A stretch of 64,000 nt of DNA from Haloplanus rubicundus (GTDB taxonomy: Archaea; Halobacteriota; Halobacteria; Halobacteriales; Haloferacaceae): positions 2,914,001 to 2,978,000 of the forward strand of contig NZ_CP031148.1 in the NCBI RefSeq assembly GCF_003342675.1, read 5' to 3'. Shown in pieces: positions 7,473-15,680 of this stretch. The notes beneath the pieces were generated by a model, which ran no database searches, had not been told where the DNA came from, and worked only from the letters and a program-made list of their open reading frames with translations. The position numbers and the translations under genes are program-made. The first letter of the stretch is position 1; every line of letters begins with the position of its first letter.

Positions 7473-8943
7473 TGTAATCCTCCGTAGCGGTCAGCAGGGT
7501 CTCCGAGGCGGGTTGTGACGCGTTCAACAGCGCCACGTACAGGCGCTCGCTGTGGCGGTAGACGCCGGTCTCGACGGCGAGATACGCGCCGACGAACGCG
7601 ACGGCGACGAGTCCGTGTATCGGCGTCAACGCCATCGGCTCCCCGACGGCGGGGAGTCCGGACAGCAGCCCCTCGATCACGCGGTAGAAGACGGCGTAGA
7701 CGGCGAGGGCCGGGAGAGCGACCAGCGGGACGGCGGCGTACCGAATCGTCGTCGGAACTGTGGTGCCGGTGACGACGGTCCGGGCCGCCTGCAGGACCGT
7801 CAGGACGACCAGCAGCGTGAGCAGGAGACCGCTATCGAGCGCGGTGCCCTTGCCCGTGAGCGCGGCGAACAGGACGCCGCCCGCGAGGCCAGTGCCGAGG
7901 ATCACGGCGGCGCCGACGGGGCCGGTCGACCCCGTCGCGCCCGTCGACGGGTGCTCGTGGGAAACCCGACCGCCCGACGAGAGGAACTGGTAGGCCTTGT
8001 AGAACCCGTGCAGGACGAGGTGGGTGATCGCGGCCGCGAAAAAGCCCAGCCCGGCCTGCATGATCATGAAGCCCATCTGTCCGACGGTCGAGCAGCCGAG
8101 CCGACCCTTGACGTCCGTCTGGACGGTCTTCAGGAGCTTGCCGAGCAGCGCACTCGCCGCGCCGACGGCCGTGATGCCCAGCATCGTTCCCGGGTCGACG
8201 GTGACGACGGGGGCAAAGCGCACCAGCAGAATCCCGCCGGCGTTGACGAACCCGGCGTGCATCAGCGCCGAGGCCGGCGTGGGTGCCGTCATCGACGAGA
8301 GAAGCCAGGTGTGGAAGGGCAGGAGTGCCGACTGCACCATCGCCGCCAGCAGGAGCGCCCCGGCGGCGACGAGCACGGCCGCCGTCGGCGCCGCGCCGAC
8401 GGTCGACGCGATGCCCGAGACCGTCGTCGACCCGGTGGCCCACCACAGCGTCACGAGACCGACAGCGAGTAACGCGCTGCTCGCGAGGAAGTACCGGCGC
8501 GCGAGCGAGGCGGCCGCCTTCGCCTGTTTCCAGCCCTCGACGTGCCCGATCAGGTCGGCCATGAGGAGTCCCATCGCGAGCCACGCGGCCCAGAACAGGG
8601 CGACGTGGTCGGCCGCGACGAGTACCGTCGCGACCAGCGTGAACGCGAACAGGCGGCCGAAGAACCGGTCCACGTGGTGGTCCCCGGCCATGTAGCGCCG
8701 CGAGTAGCTGTGGACGACCCCGCTGAGGAACGTGACGGTGACCCACATCACGGCGGTCAGTCCGTCGACGGCGAGGGGGCCGACCGTCCAGGGATCGGCG
8801 CTCCGCAGTCGGAGGGCGAGGACGGCGACGCTCGCGACCCAGAGGAACCACACGAGTCGCGTCAGCGCCCCCGGAACGCGTGATTCGTCACTCGTCGGCG
8901 TCGGCAGCGATCCCACGGTCGGTGTCCGTTCTTCCTCGTGCAT
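7462..8943 (-). CDS. dabB: DabB, NuoL/MrpA-like membrane subunit of the DAB carbon transporter
   Basis: A 493-residue polytopic membrane protein of the proton-conducting Nuo/Mrp superfamily. Typical pieces are GLTAVMWVTVTFLSGVVHSY (about 80-100), LLSSMTAPTPASALMHAGFV, GKLLKTVQTDVKGRLGCST and LHGFYKAYQFLSSGG, with the lysines and histidines expected in an ion path. Placement directly before dabA, with an 11-bp overlap, identifies it as DabB rather than a complex I subunit. It should supply ion-gradient energy for CO2 or bicarbonate capture. A hydrophilic N-terminal extension of about 25 residues precedes the first helix. Confidence 0.88.
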   Translation of the reverse strand: MHEEERTPTVGSLPTPTSDESRVPGALTRLVWFLWVASVAVLALRLRSADPWTVGPLAVDGLTAVMWVTVTFLSGVVHSYSRRYMAGDHHVDRFFGRLFAFTLVATVLVAADHVALFWAAWLAMGLLMADLIGHVEGWKQAKAAASLARRYFLASSALLAVGLVTLWWATGSTTVSGIASTVGAAPTAAVLVAAGALLLAAMVQSALLPFHTWLLSSMTAPTPASALMHAGFVNAGGILLVRFAPVVTVDPGTMLGITAVGAASALLGKLLKTVQTDVKGRLGCSTVGQMGFMIMQAGLGFFAAAITHLVLHGFYKAYQFLSSGGRVSHEHPSTGATGSTGPVGAAVILGTGLAGGVLFAALTGKGTALDSGLLLTLLVVLTVLQAARTVVTGTTVPTTIRYAAVPLVALPALAVYAVFYRVIEGLLSGLPAVGEPMALTPIHGLVAVAFVGAYLAVETGVYRHSERLYVALLNASQPASETLLTATEDYNEY

Positions 8944-9062
8944 CGGTTGCTCCGTCGACGACCGACCACGACGGGGCGTCGCCAGCCCCGTGAGACTAGT
9001 TTCGGTCGCCTACATCACTTTCACGAACAGAATAGGCATTAAATCTGTCTATTTTACCAGAT

Positions 9063-9089
9063 CGTTCGAATATTGTATATTATAGAACG
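9063..9089. promoter_or_regulatory. AT-rich dyad upstream of dabBA
   Basis: Within the AT-rich 9000-9100 stretch between dabB and the upstream regulator gene, CGTTC (9063-9067) and GAACG (9085-9089) are inverted around a 17-bp AT core containing TATATTATA. The dyad is about 120 bp before the dabB start. It is a plausible binding site for the neighbouring Lrp-type protein or a core promoter element. Assignment is by position only. Confidence 0.4.
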
Positions 9090-9180
9090 TTATGGTTTTC
9101 AGAGAGACAGTCGTCGGAGGAGAGGTTTCACTGACGGGGGAGTGGCAGTGGGCGGGACCGATCCGGAGGCGAACGCGGAG

Positions 9181-9666
9181 CTACTCGTCGTCCTCACCGC
9201 GTCGCGCGGGGTCGAACTTCCCGAACGGCGTCGTCTCGTGGCTCCGGACGAGCACTTCGTCGGCGACGGTGAGACCCATGTCGAGCAGTTCCTGTGCGAC
9301 GGGCGTGATGTCGCCGTCGGACTCGCCGACGGCCGTCACGAGGAGGTTCTGTTCCCCGGTGACCAGTTCCTGAACCGAAACGACGCCGTCTATCTCCAGA
9401 ATGTCGGCGACGAGGTCGCCCCGTTCCGGGATCGACGCGGTACAGTAGAGCAACATGCGGAGCGGGTAGCCCGACTGACCGTAGTCCACATCGGCGCTGT
9501 ACCCTTTGATCACGCCGTCGGATTCGAGGCGCCTGATTCGCTTCCGGACGGTGCTGTCGGAGGTGCCGGTACGCTCCGCGATATCCCCGGACGACGTGTT
9601 TCGGGCGTCTTCCTGTAGCGCGTACAGAATCGCTCCGTCTACGTCGTCGATGTCCTCGTCACCCAT
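9181..9666 (-). CDS. Lrp/AsnC family transcriptional regulator
   Basis: A 161-residue regulator. An N-terminal winged HTH (about 8-60, with DIAERTGTSDSTVRKRIRRL as recognition region) is followed by a RAM-like ligand domain (about 70-140) with GYPLRMLLYCTASI and VSVQELVTGEQNLLVTA. The ATG at 9666 is chosen because the upstream extension is arginine-rich, unlike a protein, and a TATA-like AACATAC near 9689-9697 fits leaderless initiation. It is the gene immediately upstream of dabB on the same strand, which suggests control of carbon uptake, but the effector is unknown. Confidence 0.88.
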   Translation of the reverse strand: MGDEDIDDVDGAILYALQEDARNTSSGDIAERTGTSDSTVRKRIRRLESDGVIKGYSADVDYGQSGYPLRMLLYCTASIPERGDLVADILEIDGVVSVQELVTGEQNLLVTAVGESDGDITPVAQELLDMGLTVADEVLVRSHETTPFGKFDPARRGEDDE

Positions 9667-9728
9667 ACCCCGTACGTCCGTGGCGACGGTCCTGTATGTT
9701 TGGGCGTCGAGCGGCGGGGACGACGGGA

Positions 9729-10727
9729 TCACAACAGGTGCACGTCGTCGACCGACGCCCGAACGGGGTCGCCGGGGTCGAGCGGTCGCCCGGCCGCCGG
9801 CGGCACGGTGGCGACCAGATCCACGCCGCCGAGGTCGACGATCACCCGCCAGCCGTCCCCCTCGTTGAGACGGCGACGGACCGCGCCGACGAGGCCGGCG
9901 TCGTCGTCCGCCGGATCGAGGCGGACGCGGGACGGGCGAAGACACGCCGTGACGGCCGTGCCGACCGCTCGATCCGTCGCAACCGGCAGGGTGACGCCGC
10001 CGACGCGGACGCCGTCCTCGACGACCGTCCCCTCGAAGACGTTCTCACAGCCGGTGAAGCGCGCGACGAACTCGCTCTCGGGGCGGTCGAGGACGGCGTC
10101 CGGGGTGCCGACCTGTTCGACGGCGCCGTCCCGGAGCACCGCGATCCGATCTCCGAGCACCGTCGCCGACCGCTGGTCGTGCGTGACGTACAGCACCGGC
10201 ACGTCGAGCGCGCCGAACAGGTCGTGGAGTTCGTCGCGGAGGCGCCGACGGATCGGCGCGTCGAGGCTCGACAGCGGTTCGTCGAGTAACAGGGCGTCGG
10301 GGTCGGCGGCGAGCGTCCGAGCGAGCGCGACCCGCTGGGCCTCGCCGCCGGAGAGGGCGGCCGGCCGCCTGTCGAGGAGGTCCCGAATCTCCAGAGTCGC
10401 GGCCAGGTCGTCGACGCGCGCCTCCGCCGTCGCCGCGTACGCGACGTTCTCTCGGGCAGTCAGGTGGGGAAAGAGCGCGCCGTCCTGAAAGACGAGACCG
10501 ACGCCGCGCTCCTCCGGTGGCCGGCCGTCCAGTGATCGGCCGTCGAGCGTCAGGCTCCCGTCGTCGGCGGAGACGGTACCCGCGATCAGCGAGAGGAGCG
10601 TCGTCTTGCCACAGCCCGACGGTCCGAGGACGGTCACCACTTCGTCGTCGACGGCGAGGTCGACCGGCCCGAGTTCGAAGCGTCCGTACCGCTTCGTCAC
10701 CCCGTCGAGGCGGAGGCCGCCAGTCAT
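9729..10727 (-). CDS. ABC transporter ATP-binding protein, tungstate/molybdate type
   Basis: A 332-residue ATPase. Walker A GPSGCGKT is at 35-42, signature LSGGEAQ at 125-131, Walker B ALLLDEP at 145-151, and the switch His183 is in YVTHDQ. The C-terminal about 100 residues look like a TOBE-type regulatory domain (VTACLRPSRVRL). Its start overlaps the permease stop by 4 bp, making the third gene of a binding protein-permease-ATPase operon. Family resemblance is to WtpC/TupC/ModC; choice among tungstate and molybdate rests on the binding protein and context. Confidence 0.9.
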   Translation of the reverse strand: MTGGLRLDGVTKRYGRFELGPVDLAVDDEVVTVLGPSGCGKTTLLSLIAGTVSADDGSLTLDGRSLDGRPPEERGVGLVFQDGALFPHLTARENVAYAATAEARVDDLAATLEIRDLLDRRPAALSGGEAQRVALARTLAADPDALLLDEPLSSLDAPIRRRLRDELHDLFGALDVPVLYVTHDQRSATVLGDRIAVLRDGAVEQVGTPDAVLDRPESEFVARFTGCENVFEGTVVEDGVRVGGVTLPVATDRAVGTAVTACLRPSRVRLDPADDDAGLVGAVRRRLNEGDGWRVIVDLGGVDLVATVPPAAGRPLDPGDPVRASVDDVHLL

Positions 10728-11530
10728 CGCCACGGGTTCGAGGCGACGGTGTCCAGAACGAGCAGTGCGAGCGCGGAGACGACGACGAGGACGATGGCGA
10801 CCGGATAGGCGGCGTCGAGGCCGAGCGAGACAAAGGACACCCAGATCTGGACGGGCATCGTCCGCGGGTAGTACGCCAGCATCATGGTCGCGCCGAACTC
10901 GCCCATCGCGCGGGCGAACGCGAGCGTCACGCCGGCGAGAACGCCCGGCGCCGCGAGCGGCAGGGTGATACGCCGGGCGGTCGTCAAGCGTCCCTTCCCG
11001 AGCGAGCGAGAGGCGTGTTCGAGCGCCCGGTCGACGCCCTCGAAGGCCGCCTTCGCCGTGACGACGACGAACGGGGACGCGACGAACGTCTGGGCGAGGA
11101 CGACGCCCGCGAGCGACCGGGTGAGCGGGAGGCCCGCCGCGGCGGCCACGTCGCCGAGGAGCGTGTTCGGACCGACCACCGTGAGGAGGACGACCCCACC
11201 CACCGTCGGCGGGAGGACGAGTGGAAGCACCACGGCCGCGAGGACGGCGTCCGTCCACCGCGTGTCGGCGCGGGCCAGCCAGTACGCAAGCGGCAGGCCG
11301 AAGGCGGTGCCGAGGAGAGTGCTGAGCGTCGCGGCGACGATCGACGTCGTCGCCGCGTTCACCACCGTCGCCTCGGTCAGGCTGGCGGCGACCGCACCCG
11401 GCGGCGCCGAGAGAAACAGCGAGACGAGGGGTGCGAGGTAGTAGAGGAGGAGCAGTCCCCCGAGGGCGAGCGCGACGGTGAGCCAGTCGGAGCGGGGCAG
11501 GCGTCGACGCATCGAGCGTGTCGTCGTCAT
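10724..11530 (-). CDS. ABC transporter permease, tungstate/molybdate type
   Basis: A 268-residue inner-membrane permease with about six transmembrane helices and the BPD_transp_1 layout. The EAA-type coupling loop, which contacts the ATPase, is EHASRSLGKGRLTTARRITL (about 165-184). LPLVLPPTVGGVVLL is typical of ModB/WtpB/TupB permeases. It overlaps both neighbours by 4 bp (ATGA junctions), so the three genes are tightly coupled. Substrate inferred from the cluster. Confidence 0.9.
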   Translation of the reverse strand: MTTTRSMRRRLPRSDWLTVALALGGLLLLYYLAPLVSLFLSAPPGAVAASLTEATVVNAATTSIVAATLSTLLGTAFGLPLAYWLARADTRWTDAVLAAVVLPLVLPPTVGGVVLLTVVGPNTLLGDVAAAAGLPLTRSLAGVVLAQTFVASPFVVVTAKAAFEGVDRALEHASRSLGKGRLTTARRITLPLAAPGVLAGVTLAFARAMGEFGATMMLAYYPRTMPVQIWVSFVSLGLDAAYPVAIVLVVVSALALLVLDTVASNPWR

Positions 11531-12498
11531 CGGGGACTCGTTCGGTCGGCAGCCGTCGGTTCGCGGCGGTCGCCGTTCGTCGCCGCCCTGACCGCGGCGG
11601 GCACGTCGCCCTCGTACCGCGGGAACGCGTCGCGGCGCAGGAAGCCGGACTCGTCGAGGTAGGTCCCGGTCGTGTGCGCGGCGAAGACCGACCGCGCGGC
11701 CTCGCTCGGTCGCCGGATCGTCGAGCCGTAGGCGATGAGGCTACCCCGAATCTCCCGTCCGCTCGGGAGCGTATAGGAGACGGTCGCGTACCGGTCGGCG
11801 TGGGCCGGGTCGCTGAGGTCGATCCGGTCGGGGAGGGAAACGTAGTCGTAGCCGCGCTCGACGGCCATGTTTCGGTAGGCGAAGGCGGCGTCGATCGATC
11901 CGGTCTCGAACTCGCCGAGCAGCGCCGTCTCCGGGTAGATCTGTCGGCGGTCGGGCACCACCTCGCGGAGCGCCGGCGCGTCGTCGTAGTGGCGGCCGGC
12001 GAGTTCGAGGGTAAAGAGGGTGCGATACCCCAGCGGGTCCCGATCCGGGTCGGTGCGCCCGAGGCGCACGTCGCCCGCGACCAGCGGGTCGTACCACCGC
12101 GCCGCCTCGGCGACGCGTCGCCCTCCCGCCGTCTCGGGGTTGTACGCGAGGACGACCGCGTTGCTCGTAAACGTCGCGTACCACGGCGGCGAGAGGGGAT
12201 CCTCGAAGAGCGCGGTGTCGGCGACGGTGACGATGTCGGGGTCGCGCTGTCCCTCGGCGACCATGCGCGCGACGGTCGCCGATCCGTGGGCTTCGACCCG
12301 GATGGGCACGTCGACGGCGGGTTTCAACCCCGTCTCCAGTGCGTGCTGGAAGCTCCCGGCCGCGAGAATCGCGACCGAGTCGTCGTCGGCACCCCTCGCA
12401 CCCGCTCGGCCGCCGACACAGCCAGCCAGCCCGGCGGCGCCGGCCGCGCCGACAGCGGACAGGAACGCACGGCGGGGGACCCCGGCTGTCTCGTGCAT
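11527..12498 (-). CDS. Tat-exported lipoprotein, tungstate/molybdate-type substrate-binding protein
   Basis: A 323-residue binding protein of the WtpA/extracellular-binding class. The N-terminus has twin arginines (VPRRAFLSAVG) and a lipobox LAGC, so it is likely Tat-exported and lipid-anchored. ILAAGSFQHALETGLKP, the HGSATVARMV loop and the late SGREIRGSLIAYGSTI region fit oxyanion-binding proteins. The frame extends to a TTG at 12525, but CCTTTTGG at 12521-12528 is a good TATA position for a leaderless ATG at 12498, so that start is used. Transcribed divergently from a Tfx regulator 59 bp away. Tungstate versus molybdate is not settled. Confidence 0.85.
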   Translation of the reverse strand: MHETAGVPRRAFLSAVGAAGAAGLAGCVGGRAGARGADDDSVAILAAGSFQHALETGLKPAVDVPIRVEAHGSATVARMVAEGQRDPDIVTVADTALFEDPLSPPWYATFTSNAVVLAYNPETAGGRRVAEAARWYDPLVAGDVRLGRTDPDRDPLGYRTLFTLELAGRHYDDAPALREVVPDRRQIYPETALLGEFETGSIDAAFAYRNMAVERGYDYVSLPDRIDLSDPAHADRYATVSYTLPSGREIRGSLIAYGSTIRRPSEAARSVFAAHTTGTYLDESGFLRRDAFPRYEGDVPAAVRAATNGDRREPTAADRTSPR

Positions 12499-12529
12499 GG
12501 CCTGGAGTACAGACAGTTGAGCCAAAAGG

Positions 12530-12550
12530 TTATCTCAAACGGTTTCGTTT
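12530..12550. promoter_or_regulatory. Divergent control region between binding-protein gene and tfx
   Basis: Only 59 bp separate the two start codons. TTATCT (12530-12535) is placed as a TATA box for the plus-strand gene. AAACG-GTTT-CGTTT (12537-12550) is a short inverted repeat immediately before the regulator start. It is a candidate operator for the Tfx protein, by position only. Confidence 0.4.
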
Positions 12551-12557
12551 TAGTCGT

Positions 12558-12980
12558 ATGGTTGCGGCCGAGTCGACGACCCTGACCGAACGACAGGTGG
12601 AGGTGCTCGAACTCCGGGAGCGGGGGCTCACACAGCGGGAAGTCGCCGAGCGCCTCGGGACGACTGGTTCGAACGTGAGCGCAATCGAGCGGGCGGCGGA
12701 GCGAAACGTCGAGCAGGCCCGCCGGACGCTGGGGTTGATTCGAACGATCAGGTCCCCCGTCCGCCTGACCGTCGAGGCGGGGACCACCTTCGACGACCTG
12801 ATCGACACCGTGTACGAACGGGGCGACGAGGACGGTGTGAAGATCGACTACTGCCGCCCGGAGCTGTACGCCCACCTGTTCGGCCGGCTCGAACCCCACA
12901 CGTCGCGGAACCGCCTCGACACCGAGGTCGAAATCGGGTTGACCCGCGAGGGCGAGGTGAAGGTGTTCGTCGACGAGTGA
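12558..12980 (+). CDS. Tfx family DNA-binding protein
   Basis: A 140-residue archaeal regulator. The basic N-terminal HTH is at about 8-55, with LTERQVEVLELRERGLTQRE and AERLGTTGSNVSAIERAAER, followed by the acidic C-terminal domain of Tfx. Methanothermobacter Tfx binds the promoter of a molybdenum formylmethanofuran dehydrogenase operon, and haloarchaeal relatives often sit beside molybdate or tungstate genes. Here it is divergent from such a transporter and 20 kb-scale neighbours include a molybdenum hydroxylase operon, so a metal-responsive role is likely. TATA-like box at 12530-12535 fits a leaderless ATG at 12558. Confidence 0.88.
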   Translation: MVAAESTTLTERQVEVLELRERGLTQREVAERLGTTGSNVSAIERAAERNVEQARRTLGLIRTIRSPVRLTVEAGTTFDDLIDTVYERGDEDGVKIDYCRPELYAHLFGRLEPHTSRNRLDTEVEIGLTREGEVKVFVDE

Positions 12981-12995
12981 TCCCCCACCGGCCGC

Positions 12996-13190
12996 TCACC
13001 GACGGACCGGCATCGGCCCGCCGGCCACCATCGCGACGGCATCGGTCTCCGGATCTTTGAGCATGAGCGCGCCCGACGCGCACTCGACGGCGGGGAAGAC
13101 GGGCGCTTCGGGGACGCCGTAGTCCGCCGGCTCGTGGAACCGAGCGGCGAGCACCCACTCCCGGGCGCGCATGCTCGACCCGTCGCTCAT
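12996..13190 (-). CDS. 64-residue hypothetical protein coupled to xdhC
   Basis: Sixty-four residues from an ATG at 13190 that overlaps the XdhC stop codon (ATGA). The protein has one cysteine (Cys37, in VECASGALMLKD) and conserved-looking blocks WVLAARFHEPADYGVPEAP and DAVAMVAGGPMPV. There is no membrane segment or HTH. I do not recognise the family. The tight overlap at the end of a long molybdenum hydroxylase operon says it is real and probably serves enzyme maturation or regulation, but that is inference. Confidence 0.65.
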   Translation of the reverse strand: MSDGSSMRAREWVLAARFHEPADYGVPEAPVFPAVECASGALMLKDPETDAVAMVAGGPMPVRR

Positions 13191-14392
13191 GGCTGGAGGC
13201 GTCGGTCGAGCATCTCCGCTTCGCGGAGGTGATCGGGGGCGCGCCCGTACCGGATCGCGAGCAGTTCCGCGACGATGCTGTAGGCGATCTGATACGGCGT
13301 CCCGCCGCCCAGGTCGAGGCCGACGGGCGTGTAGAGCCGGTCGAGCTCCGACGGCGACACCTCGCGGCCCTCCTCGTGCCACTGGTCGGCAATCTCCTCG
13401 AATCGTTCGGGCGGTCCCATCAACCCCACGTACGGGACGTCGGACGCGAGGAGTTCGTCGACCGCGATGGCGTCGTCGACGAAGTTGTGTGTCATCACCA
13501 CGGCGTAGGTGTCGGCATCGAGGTCGAGTTCGTCCCGGACCCGGGCGGGGGAGAGCGACCGAACCTCGTCGGCCGCCGGGAACCGCTCGCTCGTCGCGTC
13601 GGCGCCGCGGAACCCGGCGACGGTGACCCGAAAATCGACACGGCGGGCGAGTTCGACGACCGGGGAGATGTCGTGACCGGTGCCGAAGACGACGAGGTCC
13701 GCGGGTGGGGTCACGCCGTCGACGAACACCTCGATCCGCCCGGCTGGACGGGGGAGTTCGACGGTGTCCGACACCCCCTGCCGGCGGAACTCGCGGGCGG
13801 CGTCGGCCAGGTCGTCGCCGAACCACGCGGGTGGCTCGTCCGGGATCGGATCGTCGCCGACTGCGACCGCCCGGTCGCCGACGGGGGCCGCCGAGTAGTC
13901 CGCGTCGACCACGGTGTAGACGAGGGCGGCCTCGCCCCCGTCGTACGCGTCGACGACGGGGCGATAGCCCGAGTCGAGGGGTTCGAGCAGGACGTCGACG
14001 ACGCCGTTACAGCCGACGCCGAGGCCCCACACGTCGTCGTCGCCCGTCAGGTCGAACCGCTCGACGCGGGGGGTGCCGTCCGCACGGACCTCGCCCGCCA
14101 GGTCGATCAGCACGTCCTCCAGACAGCCGGCGGTGATGCTGCCCACGCCGGCGTCCCCGGCGACGAGCATCTTCGCACCCGGGCCGCGGTACGCGCTCCC
14201 CTCGACGCCGACGACGGTCGCCAGTACCGTCGGCTCGTCGGCGTCGAGGGCGTCACGGATCGACGCCATCACCGTCGCCTCGGGCGCGCTCCACTCCTCG
14301 TCGGGGATCATCGCGGCCCTCCGCGAGCGGTCGTCGGTCGACGGGTCGGTACGGTCGTCGCTGTGGGATGTCTTGCTAGCATCGGTCGTCAC
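13187..14392 (-). CDS. XdhC/CoxI family molybdenum hydroxylase maturation protein
   Basis: A 401-residue protein of the XdhC/CoxI family, which binds molybdenum cofactor and is needed for sulfuration and insertion into xanthine dehydrogenase-like enzymes. The N-terminal XdhC_CoxI domain (about 30-110) shows EGSAYRGPGAKMLV and GSITAGCLED; GLGVGCNGVVDVLLEPL follows. The C-terminal Rossmann-like domain has VVFGTGHDISPVVELARR and ends with GLDLGGGTPYQIAYSIVAEL. It overlaps the VWA gene by 17 bp. The N-terminus has an Asp/Ser-rich 27-residue leader; Met28 is an alternative start. Confidence 0.92.
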   Translation of the reverse strand: MTTDASKTSHSDDRTDPSTDDRSRRAAMIPDEEWSAPEATVMASIRDALDADEPTVLATVVGVEGSAYRGPGAKMLVAGDAGVGSITAGCLEDVLIDLAGEVRADGTPRVERFDLTGDDDVWGLGVGCNGVVDVLLEPLDSGYRPVVDAYDGGEAALVYTVVDADYSAAPVGDRAVAVGDDPIPDEPPAWFGDDLADAAREFRRQGVSDTVELPRPAGRIEVFVDGVTPPADLVVFGTGHDISPVVELARRVDFRVTVAGFRGADATSERFPAADEVRSLSPARVRDELDLDADTYAVVMTHNFVDDAIAVDELLASDVPYVGLMGPPERFEEIADQWHEEGREVSPSELDRLYTPVGLDLGGGTPYQIAYSIVAELLAIRYGRAPDHLREAEMLDRRLQP

Positions 14393-15674
14393 GTCGCCAG
14401 TCGTACTCGTAGCCGACGGGGTGCCGTCGGCGTCGTAGTTGTCGTGCGATATCGAACAGGTCGGCGGGATCGGCGAAGGCGAAGAGCCCGTCGAGGTGGG
14501 GGCGGGCGATCACCATCCCCCGACAGGCCGGCTCGTACGCCGTCGACGCCGCGAGCGGGTTGAGCCAGAACACCAGCCGCGTCCGGCGGTCGAGCCACGC
14601 CAGTCCGTCGGCGAGTTCCGAGACGTCGCCCGTCTCCAGCCCGTCGCTGACGATCAGGACGACCGTGTCCCGGTCGGCGGCGGTCGGGGCGGTGTCACGG
14701 ACCGTCGTCAGCGCGTGGCCGATGCGAGTCCCCCCACCCCACGCGGCTTCGAGGCGGTCGAACGCCCGGAGCGTCGCCGACGCCGACTCCGCCTCCAGTG
14801 CCGCCGTCACCTCGGTCACGTCGGTGTCGAAGAGGAAGGTTCGGCTGTCGCGCCACTCGGCGGACAGCGCCCGGAGGACGCGGACGAGAAAGTCCCGATC
14901 TACCGTATCGAGCACCGACCGACTCACGTCGACGAGGACGAGGCCGCGGACCGAGTTCGGCTGGGGCGCCCGCTCGGGCACCTCGACCACGGCGCCGCCG
15001 GTGCCGTGACTCCGGCGCATCGCGCGGCGAACGTCCGGTCGGCCGTCGGCCGCGGGGGCGTGGCGCCGACCGGGACGGGTCGCCAGCGCGGCGGTGAGTT
15101 CACGGACCGCCGGCGTCGGGTCGGTGCCGACGCCGAGCGCCTCCGCTCGCACCCGCGTCGATTCGCCGACGGGACTGAACCGGGCGACCGACCCCTCGGC
15201 GTCGGGCGTCCGCGCCCCCGACTCGGCGCCGACGTGGTCGAACTGGAATCCGTCACCGTCGCCGTCGTCGGTCTCGTCCGTCTCGGCCACGTCCGAGTCG
15301 TCGGCGTCGGGAGCGGTCACCGGGGCGAAGCCACCGTCGAGCGACGAGGCGTCGACGCCGCCCGGGTCGTCCTCGGTCAAGGCGTCGTTCACCACCGTCC
15401 AGAACCGCCCGAACAGGCGGTCGAAGGTGTCGAGGTCCTCGGGGCGGGAGACGAGGGCGGATCGGAGGGCCGTCCGGACCGTCGCTTCGTCCTCGACGCC
15501 GACGGCGCCGAGCGCCTCGGCGGCGACGAGCGAGCCGTCGGCCGGAACCTCGACGCCGGCGGTGCGGAGGTGGTCGACGAACCGAACCAGCGCGGTGCGG
15601 ACGCGTCGGACCGGGGTCAGCGGGGTGTCTCCCCCGCCCTCGCCGAACGAGTCGGGGTCGGAGTCGGAGGCCAT
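14376..15674 (-). CDS. VWA domain protein, CoxE-like
   Basis: A 432-residue cytosolic protein. A variable acidic region (about 100-160) separates an N-terminal helical part from a CoxE-type von Willebrand A domain. The MIDAS-like motif LVLVDVSRSV has Asp249, Ser251 and Ser253, with DTVVLIVSDGLETGD downstream. CoxE works with the MoxR ATPase CoxD to mature the Mo/Cu active site in CO dehydrogenase. The MoxR gene ends 6 bp upstream. The partner and position argue for a role in metal-centre assembly here as well. Confidence 0.88.
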   Translation of the reverse strand: MASDSDPDSFGEGGGDTPLTPVRRVRTALVRFVDHLRTAGVEVPADGSLVAAEALGAVGVEDEATVRTALRSALVSRPEDLDTFDRLFGRFWTVVNDALTEDDPGGVDASSLDGGFAPVTAPDADDSDVAETDETDDGDGDGFQFDHVGAESGARTPDAEGSVARFSPVGESTRVRAEALGVGTDPTPAVRELTAALATRPGRRHAPAADGRPDVRRAMRRSHGTGGAVVEVPERAPQPNSVRGLVLVDVSRSVLDTVDRDFLVRVLRALSAEWRDSRTFLFDTDVTEVTAALEAESASATLRAFDRLEAAWGGGTRIGHALTTVRDTAPTAADRDTVVLIVSDGLETGDVSELADGLAWLDRRTRLVFWLNPLAASTAYEPACRGMVIARPHLDGLFAFADPADLFDIARQLRRRRHPVGYEYDWRRDDRC

Positions 15675-15680
15675 CGATGG

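Noticed and set aside
7462-8943. NADH dehydrogenase subunit L/5 (complex I)
   Set aside because: It is alone beside DabA with overlapping frames and no other complex I genes; DabB fits better.
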